DNA from: Myxococcales bacterium 68-20
GTDB taxonomy: Bacteria > Myxococcota_A > Polyangia > Polyangiales > Polyangiaceae
Direction: 5' to 3'
Assembly (NCBI GenBank): GCA_001899635.1
Contig: MKVQ01000036.1
Location: 62,001-126,000, forward strand
Length of the DNA stretch: 64,000 nucleotides
Shown: positions 1 through 9,181 of the stretch, one piece after another
Position numbering within the stretch: position 1 is the first letter of the stretch
How the letters are laid out: every line of letters starts with the position of its first letter
Program-made: the position numbers and the translations under genes
The notes under the pieces: model-generated
Seen by the model: only the letters and a program-made list of their open reading frames with translations
The model's database searches: none
What the model was told of the DNA's origin: nothing

Positions 1-1
1 C

Positions 2-175
2 GAGAGCGCAACAGAGAAGGTGGAGACCTACCCAGTGGCGACGTTCGGCAAGAACAAGACGATGATCCTCGTCAAGGATCGCTACCAGGTCAGCGCATCC
101 AGCACGACGCTCGACCACGAGGCCCGCAAGGCCCTCCTATCGAAGTTCGATCTTCGCGGCATCGCAGCACTCTAG
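2..175 (+). CDS. C-terminal end of an unknown protein (partial)
   Basis: The open frame runs from the window edge to a TAG at 173-175 and gives the last 57 residues of a protein that begins outside the window. The visible part has short beta-type stretches (YPVATFGKNKTMILVKD) and ends FDLRGIAAL. No motif is recognisable. The next gene starts only 8 bases later on the same strand, so the two are probably cotranscribed. The reading frame is likely because it is uninterrupted, has the local codon bias and sits directly in front of a clear gene. Confidence 0.55.
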   Translation, partial: ESATEKVETYPVATFGKNKTMILVKDRYQVSASSTTLDHEARKALLSKFDLRGIAAL

Positions 176-183
176 AGGTCTTC

Positions 184-1068
184 ATGAGCCAATCCATTCA
201 CACGCTTCTCCAGTCTCTTCCCGAGACCAGCCTCACCACGCGCGTCCTCGGCGCGCTCGACTACCTCGCCCCAGGCGAATGGCAGAACGTCACGAGCTTC
301 GAGAAGATGGTGGAGCTCGTCACCGGTGAGACCGATCCCGCCGTCGTCCAGGCGGTGGGCGAGAAGGCCCTCCAGCTCTGGTTCGACGAGAGCACGGGGT
401 ACCAGCGCGCCGCTTCGATCTTCAAGCTGATCGACTCGGGGAGCACGTTCGCGGGAGCTGCCTCTCTCGCGAGCCTTGCCGGAGATCGGTTCCAGATCCT
501 GAGCTTCCTGAAGGACATCACGCCGAATCCGGACACCGTGCAGGCGATCGACGCAGGCGCGAAGTTGGCCGCCGAGCTCGCTGCCTTTTGCGTGATGAAC
601 GGCCTTCCCGGCGACAGCGTGGGCGATTTCGTGAGCTCGCTGCTCTCCGCGGGCAAGGAGGACGCGATGCGCTTCTCGGCCTGGATCGCGCTCGACATCA
701 TCCTCCCGCTCGGACCGGACGGCGTCTCGAAGCTCATCGGCGCAGTCCAGAACCTCACCGAGGGTGACTTCGCGCAGAGCAAGGTGTTTCGCCTCGTCGC
801 CGATCACCTCCCCGGCGGCTTCGCGGAGAAGAAGCAGCTCATCTCGAGCGCGCTCGACGGCGCCAAAGGCGCCATCGACGCGAAGATCCAGAGCCACGAC
901 ATCAGCCAGCAAGGCATCCTGGCGAAGGTTCGACAGTACGTCGATGTCACCGACGACAAGCTCGATCTCGTCGCGGCCGCGCTCGACGTGAGCAACAACT
1001 ACTACGAGCACACCGGCATCCAGACGGTCGCGCGCCGCCTCGTCACGCGCGCGTACGGCGAGATCTGA
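184..1068 (+). CDS. Hypothetical protein, 294 aa
   Basis: The ATG at 184 follows an AGAGG-like ribosome site. The protein is rich in Ala, Leu and acidic residues and appears largely alpha-helical, with repeated patterns such as VGEKALQLWFDES and AAELAAFCVMNGLPGD. There is no signal peptide, membrane segment or known catalytic motif, so it is probably a soluble cytoplasmic protein. It follows the partial gene at 2-175 closely and ends before a strong hairpin. I do not recognise the family. A long antisense frame exists over the same bases but is a GC-rich shadow. Confidence 0.75.
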   Translation: MSQSIHTLLQSLPETSLTTRVLGALDYLAPGEWQNVTSFEKMVELVTGETDPAVVQAVGEKALQLWFDESTGYQRAASIFKLIDSGSTFAGAASLASLAGDRFQILSFLKDITPNPDTVQAIDAGAKLAAELAAFCVMNGLPGDSVGDFVSSLLSAGKEDAMRFSAWIALDIILPLGPDGVSKLIGAVQNLTEGDFAQSKVFRLVADHLPGGFAEKKQLISSALDGAKGAIDAKIQSHDISQQGILAKVRQYVDVTDDKLDLVAAALDVSNNYYEHTGIQTVARRLVTRAYGEI

Positions 1069-1090
1069 CGACAGCGGCCGTGTAGAGCGC

Positions 1091-1131
1091 GCGAGCCGGC
1101 GGCTGCGCTGAGCTGCATCCCGCCGGCTCGC
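1091..1131. terminator. Hairpin between convergent genes
   Basis: A perfect 12-bp inverted repeat (GCGAGCCGGCGG / CCGCCGGCTCGC) with a 17-base loop lies between the rightward gene ending at 1068 and the leftward RND gene ending at 1191. It can act for both transcripts. No T-run follows on either strand, so intrinsic termination is inferred only from stem strength and position. Confidence 0.5.
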
Positions 1132-1190
1132 CCTCGCAGCGTCGAAGGCGGTGGCGCTCTTCCGTGGGGGCGGAAGCAGAGGCGGAGGGC

Positions 1191-4100
1191 CTATTCGGCA
1201 GGATCCGCGACGCGGATCGAGTGCGGGGGCAGCCCGCGCAGCTTGCGGAGGCGGGCCTTCGCGTTCTCGACGCCGAGATAGAACGCGGGGACGACGACGA
1301 GCGACAGCACCGTCGAGCAGATGACGCCGCCGATGACGGCGACGGCCATCGGTGCGCGGAACTCGCTGCCCTCGCCGTTGCCGAGCGCGGTCGGGAGCAT
1401 GCCGAGCACCATCGCGGCGCTGGTCATGAGGATCGGACGCAAGCGCTCGGGGCCGGCCTCGAGGATGGCCGCGAGCGGCGTCTCGCCGTGCTCACGCACG
1501 CGGACGAGCGCGCGGTCGACGACGAGGATCGCGTTTTTCGTGACGAGCCCGAGAAGGAAGATGATGCCGATGAGGGAGCCCATCGCGAGCGAGGTTCCCC
1601 AGAGGAAGACGCCGACGATCGCGCCGACGGCCGCGAGCGGCAACGTCGTGAGCATGATCGTGATGGGGTGGATGAAGCTCTCGAACTGCGCCGCGAGCAC
1701 GATGTAGATGAAGACGAGCGCGAGGCCGAACGCGACGCCCATCGCGCTGTTCGACTCCTGCATCTGCCGGACCTGACCGTCGAGCTGGTAGCTGCCGCCG
1801 GGCGGCATCGTGATCTTCGCGAACGCCGCGTTCATCTCGGGGACGAGCTCGCCGAGCGAGCGACCGTCGGGAGACGCCGCGATCACGATCTGGCGCTCAC
1901 GGTCCTCGCGCTCGATCGTGCTCGGTCCCTCTCCGTGCTCGACGGTGGCGAGGTCACCGAGGGACATGAGGCCGTTCGGCGTCTGGATCGTCATCTGGAG
2001 GACGTCCTCCATCGTCGCGCGGTCCTGCTTGCCGAGACGGACGCGGATCGGCACGTCGTCCTTGCCCTGGCGGAGCTTGCCCGCCTCGTCGCCCTCGATC
2101 GCTGCACGGACCGCCATTGCCACCGTGGCCACGGGGACGCCGGCGCGGGCAGCCTTGTCGCGATCGACGGCGACGCGGAGCTCGGGCTGGCCCGGCGTGT
2201 ACTTCATGTCGACGTCGGTGATGCCCGGGATGTTCTTGAGCGCGTCCTCGAACTGTTTGGCGAGCGGCGCGAGCGTGTCGTAATCGGGCGCCCGTACGAG
2301 CACCATGATCGGCGCCTCGGTCGCGCCGCCCTCGACGAAGGGCGGATCGGTCACGACGACGCGGGCGCCGGGGACCTTGTCCTTGATCGCCTGACGCGCG
2401 AGGTCCTTCAGCTCCGCGAGCCCGACGGTGCGCTCGTTCTTCGGCACCGTGATGATGCGCCACTTCGCCTTGCTGACCTCACCGCTCGGGCCGAGGGTGG
2501 ACAGCACCGTGACGAAGCGCGGGTCCTGCAGGAGGACGTCCTCGGCGGGCCGCACGAGCGATGCCGTCTCCGAGAGCTTCGTGCCCGCGGGCAGCTCGAT
2601 GTCGACGACGAACTGACCGCGGTCCTCGGCGTTGACGAAGTCGAAGCCGGTGAGCGCCGCGATCGGGAACATGCCGATGAAGGCGAGGAACGACAGGACG
2701 CCGACGACGAGCTTTCGCCGCACCGTCCAGCGGAGGACGGTCCGGTAGGTGTCCTCGAGCCGCTCGAAGAACCAGAGGAACGGCCGCTTCATCCAGAGGA
2801 AGCGATCGGGCGCACCGTGGACGTGCGGCTTCGAAAAGCGGCTCGACAGCATCGGGTCGAGCGTGAAGGCGACGAACATCGACATGCCGACCGCGGCCAC
2901 GATCGTGAGGCCGAACTGGCGGAAAAACTGCCCGACGATGCCGGTCATGAACGCCACGGGGACGAACACTGCGGCCACCGTCAGCGTCGTCGCGAGGACG
3001 GCGAGCGCGATCTCCTTCGTGCCGTTGAGTGCGGCCGTACGCGGGGCGGCGCCGCGCTCGAGGTGCTTGGCGATGTTCTCGCGGACGACGACGGCGTCGT
3101 CGATGAGCAGACCGATGCTGAGCGAGAGCGCCAGCAGCGTCATCATGTTGAGCGAGAAGCCGAGCAGGTACATGACGAAGAACGTCGAGACGACGCTCGT
3201 CGGCAGTGCCACGGAGCTGATGAGCATCGACCGGAGGTCGAGCATGAAGAAGAGGATGACGATGATCGCCATCGCGCCGCCGAACACGATCGCGATCTCG
3301 ACCTCGTGCGTGTTCTCGCGAATGAAGACCGCCTGCTCGATGATGATGTCGGCGCGGATGCCGCCCGGAAACGTCTTCTCGAGCTGGGCGAGCTTCTCCT
3401 TCACCGCGTCGTTGACGGCGATCGTGTTCGTGCCCGACTGCTTGACGACGTCGAACGCGACCGCGGGCTCGCCGTTCACGCGGATGCGCGTACGGAGCTC
3501 CTGGTAGCCGTCCTCGACCATCGCGATGTCGGAGAGGCGGACGCTCGATCCGTCCGCTGCGGTCGCGACGATGAGCGCTCGGATCTCGTCGACGTTCTTG
3601 AGCTCGCCGACCGTGCGGACGCTGATCTCCCGCGCGCCCTCGTCGTAGTGCCCCGCGGGTACGTTGAGGTTCTGCGCCCGCAGCTGCTGCATGATGGCGA
3701 GCGGAGAGAGGTGGAGCGCATCGACCTTCGCGCGATCGAGCTCGACGTGGACCTCGCGCTCGGCGCCGCCCTTCACGTCGACCGAGGCCACGCCGTCGAC
3801 TTGCTCGAGCGCCGGCTTGATGACGTCGCGCGCGAACTGCGCGGTCTCCGGCAGCGAGCGACCGCCGCCGCTCAGCGTGTACGTGAGCACCGGCGCGGCG
3901 CCGACGTCGAACCGCGCGACGCTAGGCTCCTTCACCTCGTTCGGGAGCTTGTAGCGCGTCTGCGCGACACGCTCGCGCACCTGGGTCGCGGCGTCCTGCA
4001 GGTCGACGCCCAGCTTGAAGAGGATGATCGTCTGCGACATGCCCTCGCGGGACGTCGTCTTCAGGCGATCGATGCCGTTCAGCGAGACGACCGAGTCCTC

Positions 4101-4301
4101 GAGCGGCTTCGTGACGAGCTGCTCGACCTCCCGCGGCGAAGCGCCCGGGTACGGGATGTTGACGACGACGACCGGAAAGGAGACGTCGGGGAACAGGTCG
4201 GTGCCGAGGCGCGTGAAGCCCATGGCGCCGAGCACCATGAGCGCGACGGTCACCATGACGGTGAACACCGGACGCTTGATCGCGATCGCGGAGAGATTCA
4301 T
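1191..4301 (-). CDS. RND family efflux transporter permease (HAE1 type)
   Basis: This 1036-residue inner-membrane pump has the standard length of AcrB/MexB-type transporters. The N-terminus (AIKRPVFTVMV) is the usual first membrane helix. GLLIDDAVVVRENI contains the two proton-relay aspartates of TM4, and LGLVTKNAILVVD contains the TM10 lysine. Two large periplasmic loops follow TM1 and TM7. It is the last gene of a leftward operon, 52 bases after the adaptor gene and downstream of a TetR gene. No outer-membrane channel is encoded beside it, so a TolC partner must come from elsewhere. The substrate cannot be told from sequence; drugs, solvents or lipophilic metabolites are likely. Confidence 0.93.
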   Translation of the reverse strand: MNLSAIAIKRPVFTVMVTVALMVLGAMGFTRLGTDLFPDVSFPVVVVNIPYPGASPREVEQLVTKPLEDSVVSLNGIDRLKTTSREGMSQTIILFKLGVDLQDAATQVRERVAQTRYKLPNEVKEPSVARFDVGAAPVLTYTLSGGGRSLPETAQFARDVIKPALEQVDGVASVDVKGGAEREVHVELDRAKVDALHLSPLAIMQQLRAQNLNVPAGHYDEGAREISVRTVGELKNVDEIRALIVATAADGSSVRLSDIAMVEDGYQELRTRIRVNGEPAVAFDVVKQSGTNTIAVNDAVKEKLAQLEKTFPGGIRADIIIEQAVFIRENTHEVEIAIVFGGAMAIIVILFFMLDLRSMLISSVALPTSVVSTFFVMYLLGFSLNMMTLLALSLSIGLLIDDAVVVRENIAKHLERGAAPRTAALNGTKEIALAVLATTLTVAAVFVPVAFMTGIVGQFFRQFGLTIVAAVGMSMFVAFTLDPMLSSRFSKPHVHGAPDRFLWMKRPFLWFFERLEDTYRTVLRWTVRRKLVVGVLSFLAFIGMFPIAALTGFDFVNAEDRGQFVVDIELPAGTKLSETASLVRPAEDVLLQDPRFVTVLSTLGPSGEVSKAKWRIITVPKNERTVGLAELKDLARQAIKDKVPGARVVVTDPPFVEGGATEAPIMVLVRAPDYDTLAPLAKQFEDALKNIPGITDVDMKYTPGQPELRVAVDRDKAARAGVPVATVAMAVRAAIEGDEAGKLRQGKDDVPIRVRLGKQDRATMEDVLQMTIQTPNGLMSLGDLATVEHGEGPSTIEREDRERQIVIAASPDGRSLGELVPEMNAAFAKITMPPGGSYQLDGQVRQMQESNSAMGVAFGLALVFIYIVLAAQFESFIHPITIMLTTLPLAAVGAIVGVFLWGTSLAMGSLIGIIFLLGLVTKNAILVVDRALVRVREHGETPLAAILEAGPERLRPILMTSAAMVLGMLPTALGNGEGSEFRAPMAVAVIGGVICSTVLSLVVVPAFYLGVENAKARLRKLRGLPPHSIRVADPAE

Positions 4302-4353
4302 CGGTCTCCCGGTTCTTTCTCGCAGAGGCTCCGTCGAGCCTTGCCTGTTCTGC

Positions 4354-5550
4354 CTACTGCGCCACTTCGACCGGGTCGCCGTCCTTGAGCTCGACGTTCG
4401 GCGACAGGAGGACGACGTCCTCCACGCTCACGCCTCGCTGCACGACGAGCGAGCCGTCCTCGTCGACCGCGAACGACACCTTGGCGATCTTCGCGATCTT
4501 CTTGTCGCCCGCGGTCACCACCTTCACGACCTCGTCCTGCGAGCCGGCCCGGCGAGCGAGCGCCGGGAGGCGGACCGCCGGCATCTCGCTGGCTCCGAGG
4601 ATGCGTGCTCGGACGAACCCCCAGCCGAGGAGGCGCCCGTCGTTCGGGACCTCGATCTCGACCGGCGCCCGACGTGTGGCCTGGTCGAGCGACGGGACGA
4701 TCGCGATGACCTTGCCGTCCACGGAGTGCTCTCGGTAGACGATCTTCACGGTCGCGCCCTGGGCGATCAGCGGCACGTCCTCCTCGCCGACGGTGGCGCT
4801 GAGGCGGAAGCGCGACGTGTCCTCGATGTGGATCAGGGGTACGCCCGGATTCACGATCGAGCCGATGCCTGTCGGCGCCCTCGTCACGATGCCTGCGAAC
4901 GGCGCGACCGCGGTGGAGAGCCCGGCCCCGGTCTTCGCGAGCTTCGTCGACGCGTGCGCGCCCTCGAGCTGCGCCTTCATCAAGGCGACCTGCTGGCGCG
5001 CCTGCTCGGCCTGCGCCTCCGGGATCGCCTTCTGCGCGGCAAGCGCCTCGGTGCGCTTCAAGGTGTCCTGCGCGAGCGCGAGGTTCGCCTCCGCCGCCCG
5101 CACGCCGGACTCGGCCTGCCCGACCTGAGCGACGGCGCGCGAGTTGTCGAGGAACGCGAGGACCTGGCCCTCGCTCACCTTGTCGCCGACGCTGACGCCG
5201 ATCCTAACGAGGCGTCCCTGCGTCTCGAAGCCGACGTCCGCGTCGCGCCACGGCTTCAGGGTCCCCGTGAGATCGACGCGCGAGATCCACGTGGTGGGGG
5301 CGGGCCGCACGGTCTTCTGCGGCTCCTTCACCTTCGGCTTCGTCTCGGCGACGGCACGCTCGGCTGCGAGCGTCTCCTTCTTCGCCACCGCCTGCTTTAC
5401 GCGCACGCCGATGAGGCCGAGAAAACCGACCCCGAGACCGAGGGCGATCACGAGCCCAATCCGGCTGCCTCGCTTCGGTCCACCGAGCGTCTGGGGAGGT
5501 TTTGGCCCCCCGCCTCTCGACTCCGTTCCGTAGGGAGTGCTGCCTTCCAT
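4354..5550 (-). CDS. RND efflux periplasmic adaptor (membrane fusion protein)
   Basis: This 398-residue adaptor has a single N-terminal membrane anchor near residues 30-50 (RIGLVIALGLGVGFLGLIGV) and no lipobox. A basic/acidic linker follows, then a lipoyl half (GRLVRIGVSVGDKVSEGQVLAFLDN), an alpha-helical hairpin (ANLALAQDTLKRTEALAAQ), the second lipoyl half (APFAGIVTRAPTGIGS) and beta-barrel domains. It bridges the RND pump to an outer-membrane channel. I chose the ATG at 5550 because GAGAGG lies 9 bases before it; a GTG at 5559 is in frame and possible. The gene begins within about 14 bases of the tetR stop, so the two are almost certainly one transcript. Confidence 0.9.
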   Translation of the reverse strand: MEGSTPYGTESRGGGPKPPQTLGGPKRGSRIGLVIALGLGVGFLGLIGVRVKQAVAKKETLAAERAVAETKPKVKEPQKTVRPAPTTWISRVDLTGTLKPWRDADVGFETQGRLVRIGVSVGDKVSEGQVLAFLDNSRAVAQVGQAESGVRAAEANLALAQDTLKRTEALAAQKAIPEAQAEQARQQVALMKAQLEGAHASTKLAKTGAGLSTAVAPFAGIVTRAPTGIGSIVNPGVPLIHIEDTSRFRLSATVGEEDVPLIAQGATVKIVYREHSVDGKVIAIVPSLDQATRRAPVEIEVPNDGRLLGWGFVRARILGASEMPAVRLPALARRAGSQDEVVKVVTAGDKKIAKIAKVSFAVDEDGSLVVQRGVSVEDVVLLSPNVELKDGDPVEVAQ

Positions 5551-5563
5551 TTCGGTCACCCTC

Positions 5564-6286
5564 TCAATCTCTCGCCGCCCGCACCCGCGACATCGAAGCG
5601 GGACTCGTCACGCCACCCGAGGCACTTGGCCAAAGCTCGTGGATCCCCGTCGACCTTCGCCGGTTCCGACGATCGAGCGCCGCGAGCAGCTCGGGGGTCC
5701 CGAACGCGCGCACGAACGTCTCCTGGGCGAACTCGAGCCACGTCTCGAACGGCGGTCGTCGCTCCGACTTGATCATCTTCAGCGACAGCTCCTCGTAGGC
5801 GCCGCCCATGAGGGTCGCTGCGAGCTCGATGTCCGTCTCCGGCCGAACGAGACCGTCCTGACGCCACTGCTCGAGCCACTCGCGGCTCCGGCGCTGGATG
5901 TCCACGTGGAACGCCTCGAACAGGTAGAGATAGTCGCCCCGACACGCATGCACGATCCGCATCGTGGGCCGGCTCTCCCAGAGGAACTCGAAGAGCTGCA
6001 CGTCGCGTTCGATGCAGAAATCGAGCAGCGCGTAGGGATCGGCGACCGTGTCGGGGTACTCCGCCGGAGGGGCGAAGAAGGACGTGCACCGCGTCAGCCA
6101 GGTCTCGACGATCTGCTTGAGCGCGGCCTCCTTGCTCTCGAAGTGAATGTAGAACGCCCCCTTCGACAGGCCAGCCTTGCGCGCGATGTCCTCCACCTTC
6201 GCGCCGACGATGCCGCGGTCCGCGAACACCTCTTCGGCAGCGCGAAGCAAGGTCGCCTTCGCTTTCGGGTCTGCAACTCGTGACAC
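5564..6286 (-). CDS. TetR family repressor of the efflux operon
   Basis: The product is about 240 residues. Residues ~10-55 form the TetR DNA-binding domain (LRAAEEVFADRG, then the helix-turn-helix VEDIARKAGLSKGAFYIHF), followed by a variable ligand-binding region. The frame is open further upstream to an ATG at 6388. The GTG at 6286 is preferred because a GGAGGGAGGG ribosome site precedes it and the family fold starts just after it. The longer start would also lie inside the promoter described at 6358-6399. It is the first gene of the tetR-adaptor-RND operon and probably represses its own transcription until a pump substrate binds. Confidence 0.9.
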   Translation of the reverse strand: MSRVADPKAKATLLRAAEEVFADRGIVGAKVEDIARKAGLSKGAFYIHFESKEAALKQIVETWLTRCTSFFAPPAEYPDTVADPYALLDFCIERDVQLFEFLWESRPTMRIVHACRGDYLYLFEAFHVDIQRRSREWLEQWRQDGLVRPETDIELAATLMGGAYEELSLKMIKSERRPPFETWLEFAQETFVRAFGTPELLAALDRRNRRRSTGIHELWPSASGGVTSPASMSRVRAARD

Positions 6287-6357
6287 CTCGCCCTCCCTCC
6301 TCAACCCGGTGCCGTCGGCAACACGACCGTGTCCGAGCTCATGGTTGAGCTCCTGCG

Positions 6358-6399
6358 TGACCGGCCGGTCAATAATAGGCTCTGGCATCTAGCAGACAA
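6358..6399 (-). promoter_or_regulatory. Promoter with overlapping TetR operator
   Basis: On the minus strand a -35-like TTGTCT (6394-6399) is followed after 16 bases by TATTAT (6372-6377), a good -10. The perfect 14-bp palindrome TGACCGGCCGGTCA (6358-6371) starts at the next base, so a bound dimer would cover the transcription start. This is the standard layout for TetR autorepression. The divergent Clp-type gene starts about 100 bases away, so the same operator could affect it; that part is inference. Confidence 0.7.
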
Positions 6400-6471
6400 G
6401 GTCGCGAGCTCCTCCATCGATTTTCGAGCTGAACCCGATGACGCGCTTTGTTTGGCCCAGCTAGGGCCGAC

Positions 6472-9114
6472 ATGCGATGCCGGGAAGTCATGGGGCCTTC
6501 AGCCAGAAGGGGGAGCCTCCAGCAAGGAGCGCTCGCGAACCGCGATCCCGACCTCGGAGAGCTCCGGCGGATCGCCGAGGAGACTGCCCGTGAGCGCGGG
6601 CAGAAGCCGACGACGACGCATCTGCTGGCCGCGATTGCGAGCGGGCGAGACGACGCTGCGCAGCTACTGCTCGAGCGCCGCCTCGATCCGGAGGTCATCC
6701 TGCGCGCAGCGCGCGTGACGACCGACGACGCTGTCGACGGGGTTGCCCGCGCGATCCAGAAGGCGCGCGAGGTCGCCGGACGCACGGGTGCAGGCCGCAC
6801 CGACGCCCGCTCGATTCACGTCCTCTTCGCCCTCTGCCAGGAGCAGGGCACGGCCGCACATCGCGCGCTCGTCCAATGCGGGACCGACGTCACACGACTC
6901 CGTGTCGCGTCCATGCAGCTTGCGATGGGTCTCGTGCCTCCCCGCCGTCCCGTTCCGATCTCGTCCGCGAGCACCGCCGCCATGGCATCGAAGGCGCGAG
7001 GCACCGCGAGCCAGCTCACGCCGCAGATCACGCCACCACCGGCCAGCGCACGTCCGAGCGGAGTGATGCCGGTCGCTCCGGTCGTGCGTCCGCCGGCTCC
7101 GGTGGACAAGCGTCCGCAGACGCCGCCGGCACCGAAGGCGCCGCCGGCGATGAAAGCACCGCCGGTGATGGCTCCGCCGAAGGTGGCGCCTCCCGCGAAG
7201 GACGCGCCGAAGGCGAAGCGCCCTGCAAAGGACACGGCGAAGCCGTCCTCGACGAGCAGCCGCTTCGCGCTCGATCCGAAGCAGTTCCCGCTCCTCTCCC
7301 AGATCGGCAAGAACCTCACCGAGCTCGCGGCGCGCGGCGAGCTCGATCCCGTCGTCGGCCGCGAGGCGGAGATCGAACGGGTGCTCGACGTGCTCGCGAA
7401 ACGCGAGCGGAGCAACGCATGCCTCGTCGGAGGCCCGGGCGTCGGCAAGACGAGCATCGCGCGTGCGCTCGCCCAGCGCGTCGCCAACCGCGACGACGTC
7501 GCTTGCTTCGAAGAGAGCGTCGTCATCGGGATCGAGCCGGCGGCGCTCCTCGCAGGAACGGGCATCCGCGGTTCGCTCGCCGAGCGCATCACGCAGCTCA
7601 AGGGCGAGATCGCGAAGGCGAAGGATCCGCAGACCGGCCGAAGCCGCATCATCGTGTTCTTCGACGAGACCCACGTCCTGTTCGGGCCCGAGGCAGGCGA
7701 CGAGGCCACGACCGAGCTGAAGCTCGCGCTCTCCCGTGGGGAGATCGCGTGCATCGGCGCGACGACGGAGCACGAATACCGCCGCTCGATCGACGCCGAC
7801 CCCGGGCTCAGCCGCTGCTTCACGCCGATCGAGGTGACGGAGCTCGGCCCCGAGGACGCGATGCTCGCGACCCTCGGCGTCGCGCCCCTCTTCGAGAAGC
7901 ATCACTCCTGCACCTTCCAAGAGGAAGCGATCGCGAAGGCGATCACGTGGAGCGTGCGTTACATCCCGAACAAGGCGCTCCCCGACAAGGCGGTTCAGAT
8001 CCTCGACCTCGCGGGCGCACGAACGCGCCGGCGGGGCGAGAACGACGTCGGCATCGAGCAGATCGCCGAGGTCGTGAGCGAGCTCGCGGGCGTCCCCGAA
8101 GAGCGCCTGCTCGAGACCGACGCCGAGCGGCTCCTCCGCATCGAAGAGCTCCTCGGCGAGCGCATCGTCGGCCATCGGTTCGCGCTCGAGAAGATCGCGA
8201 CGGTGCTCCGGCGAAACGCCTCCGGCTTCCGCTCGCGGCGGCCGATCGGCACGTTCTTGCTCCTCGGTCCGACGGGCGTTGGCAAGACGGAGACGGCGAA
8301 GGCGATCGCGCAGTGCCTCTTCCACTCGGCCGACGCGATGACGCGGCTCGATCTCTCGGAGTACGCCGAGTCCCACGCCATCTCTCGCCTCGTCGGCGCC
8401 CCTCCCGGTTACGTCGGTCACGACTCGGGCGGACAGCTGACGGAGGCCGTCCGCCGGCGACCGTACCAGGTCGTCCTGCTCGACGAGATCGAGAAGGCGC
8501 ACCGCGACGTGCTCGAGGGCTTCCTCCAGGTCTTCGACGAAGGTCGCATGACCGACGGACGCGGCCGCACGGTCGACTTCACGAACACGGTCATCCTCCT
8601 CACGTCGAACATCGGCGCCGACCTCTCGCCGAAGGCGAGCTCGCGCGGCCGCATCGGGTTCGGCGCGGAGCCTTCCGGCGGCAAGAGCCGGCAGCTCTCG
8701 ACGGACAGTGAGCGCGAGATGACGCGCTACCGAGAGGCCGTGACCGACGCGGCCCGACGCGCGCTTCCGCCGGAGCTCTTCAACCGTCTCGACGAGGTCC
8801 TCGCATTCGCACCGCTCACGCGGGAAGACGTGGCGGAGGTCGCTCGGAGGATCCTCCGCGCGCTCGCCGCCGACCTCGAGAGCGCCCGAGGCGTCAAGCT
8901 CGACGCAAGCCCCGCCGCGATCGAAGCGCTCCTCGACGCGGGCGGGTTCGATCCCGAGATGGGTGCACGTCCCATGCGTCGCGCCATCGGCCGTCACGTC
9001 GAGGCCCCGATCGCGGAGCTGCTCCTCAAGGGCGAGCTTCGTCGCGGAGACGTCGCGCTGGTCGAGGTCGAGAACGGCGCGATCGTCGTCGATGCCGTGA
9101 CCCCCGACGCCTGA
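6472..9114 (+). CDS. ClpA/ClpC-like AAA+ unfoldase
   Basis: About 880 residues. An N-terminal Clp repeat domain (LRRIAEETARERGQKPTTTHLL) covers roughly residues 20-150. A Pro/Ala/Lys-rich low-complexity linker follows to about residue 260. The first AAA+ module has Walker A GGPGVGKTS near 320 and Walker B IIVFFDETH near 396. The second has Walker A GPTGVGKTET near 598, Walker B VVLLDEIEKAH near 668 and a C-terminal D2-small domain. The ClpB-type middle coiled coil is absent. A RIGFG loop in the second module resembles the ClpP-docking tripeptide of ClpA/ClpC, so a role in proteolysis is plausible. The start is uncertain: TTG 6448, ATG 6472 and ATG 6490 are all in frame. No clpS or clpP gene is near. 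Confidence 0.88.
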   Translation: MRCREVMGPSARRGSLQQGALANRDPDLGELRRIAEETARERGQKPTTTHLLAAIASGRDDAAQLLLERRLDPEVILRAARVTTDDAVDGVARAIQKAREVAGRTGAGRTDARSIHVLFALCQEQGTAAHRALVQCGTDVTRLRVASMQLAMGLVPPRRPVPISSASTAAMASKARGTASQLTPQITPPPASARPSGVMPVAPVVRPPAPVDKRPQTPPAPKAPPAMKAPPVMAPPKVAPPAKDAPKAKRPAKDTAKPSSTSSRFALDPKQFPLLSQIGKNLTELAARGELDPVVGREAEIERVLDVLAKRERSNACLVGGPGVGKTSIARALAQRVANRDDVACFEESVVIGIEPAALLAGTGIRGSLAERITQLKGEIAKAKDPQTGRSRIIVFFDETHVLFGPEAGDEATTELKLALSRGEIACIGATTEHEYRRSIDADPGLSRCFTPIEVTELGPEDAMLATLGVAPLFEKHHSCTFQEEAIAKAITWSVRYIPNKALPDKAVQILDLAGARTRRRGENDVGIEQIAEVVSELAGVPEERLLETDAERLLRIEELLGERIVGHRFALEKIATVLRRNASGFRSRRPIGTFLLLGPTGVGKTETAKAIAQCLFHSADAMTRLDLSEYAESHAISRLVGAPPGYVGHDSGGQLTEAVRRRPYQVVLLDEIEKAHRDVLEGFLQVFDEGRMTDGRGRTVDFTNTVILLTSNIGADLSPKASSRGRIGFGAEPSGGKSRQLSTDSEREMTRYREAVTDAARRALPPELFNRLDEVLAFAPLTREDVAEVARRILRALAADLESARGVKLDASPAAIEALLDAGGFDPEMGARPMRRAIGRHVEAPIAELLLKGELRRGDVALVEVENGAIVVDAVTPDA

Positions 9115-9181
9115 CGGCTCCCACCGCTCGACGGAGTAGACTCGAATCATCCGCCCGCTCCACGCTCTCCTCGCCATCGCA

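Noticed and set aside
1164-4388. A 1074-residue rightward open frame opposite the RND pump gene.
   Set aside because: It is rich in Arg, Asp, Glu and His without any domain, and mirrors the codon bias of the RND gene. Long antisense frames are normal at this GC content.
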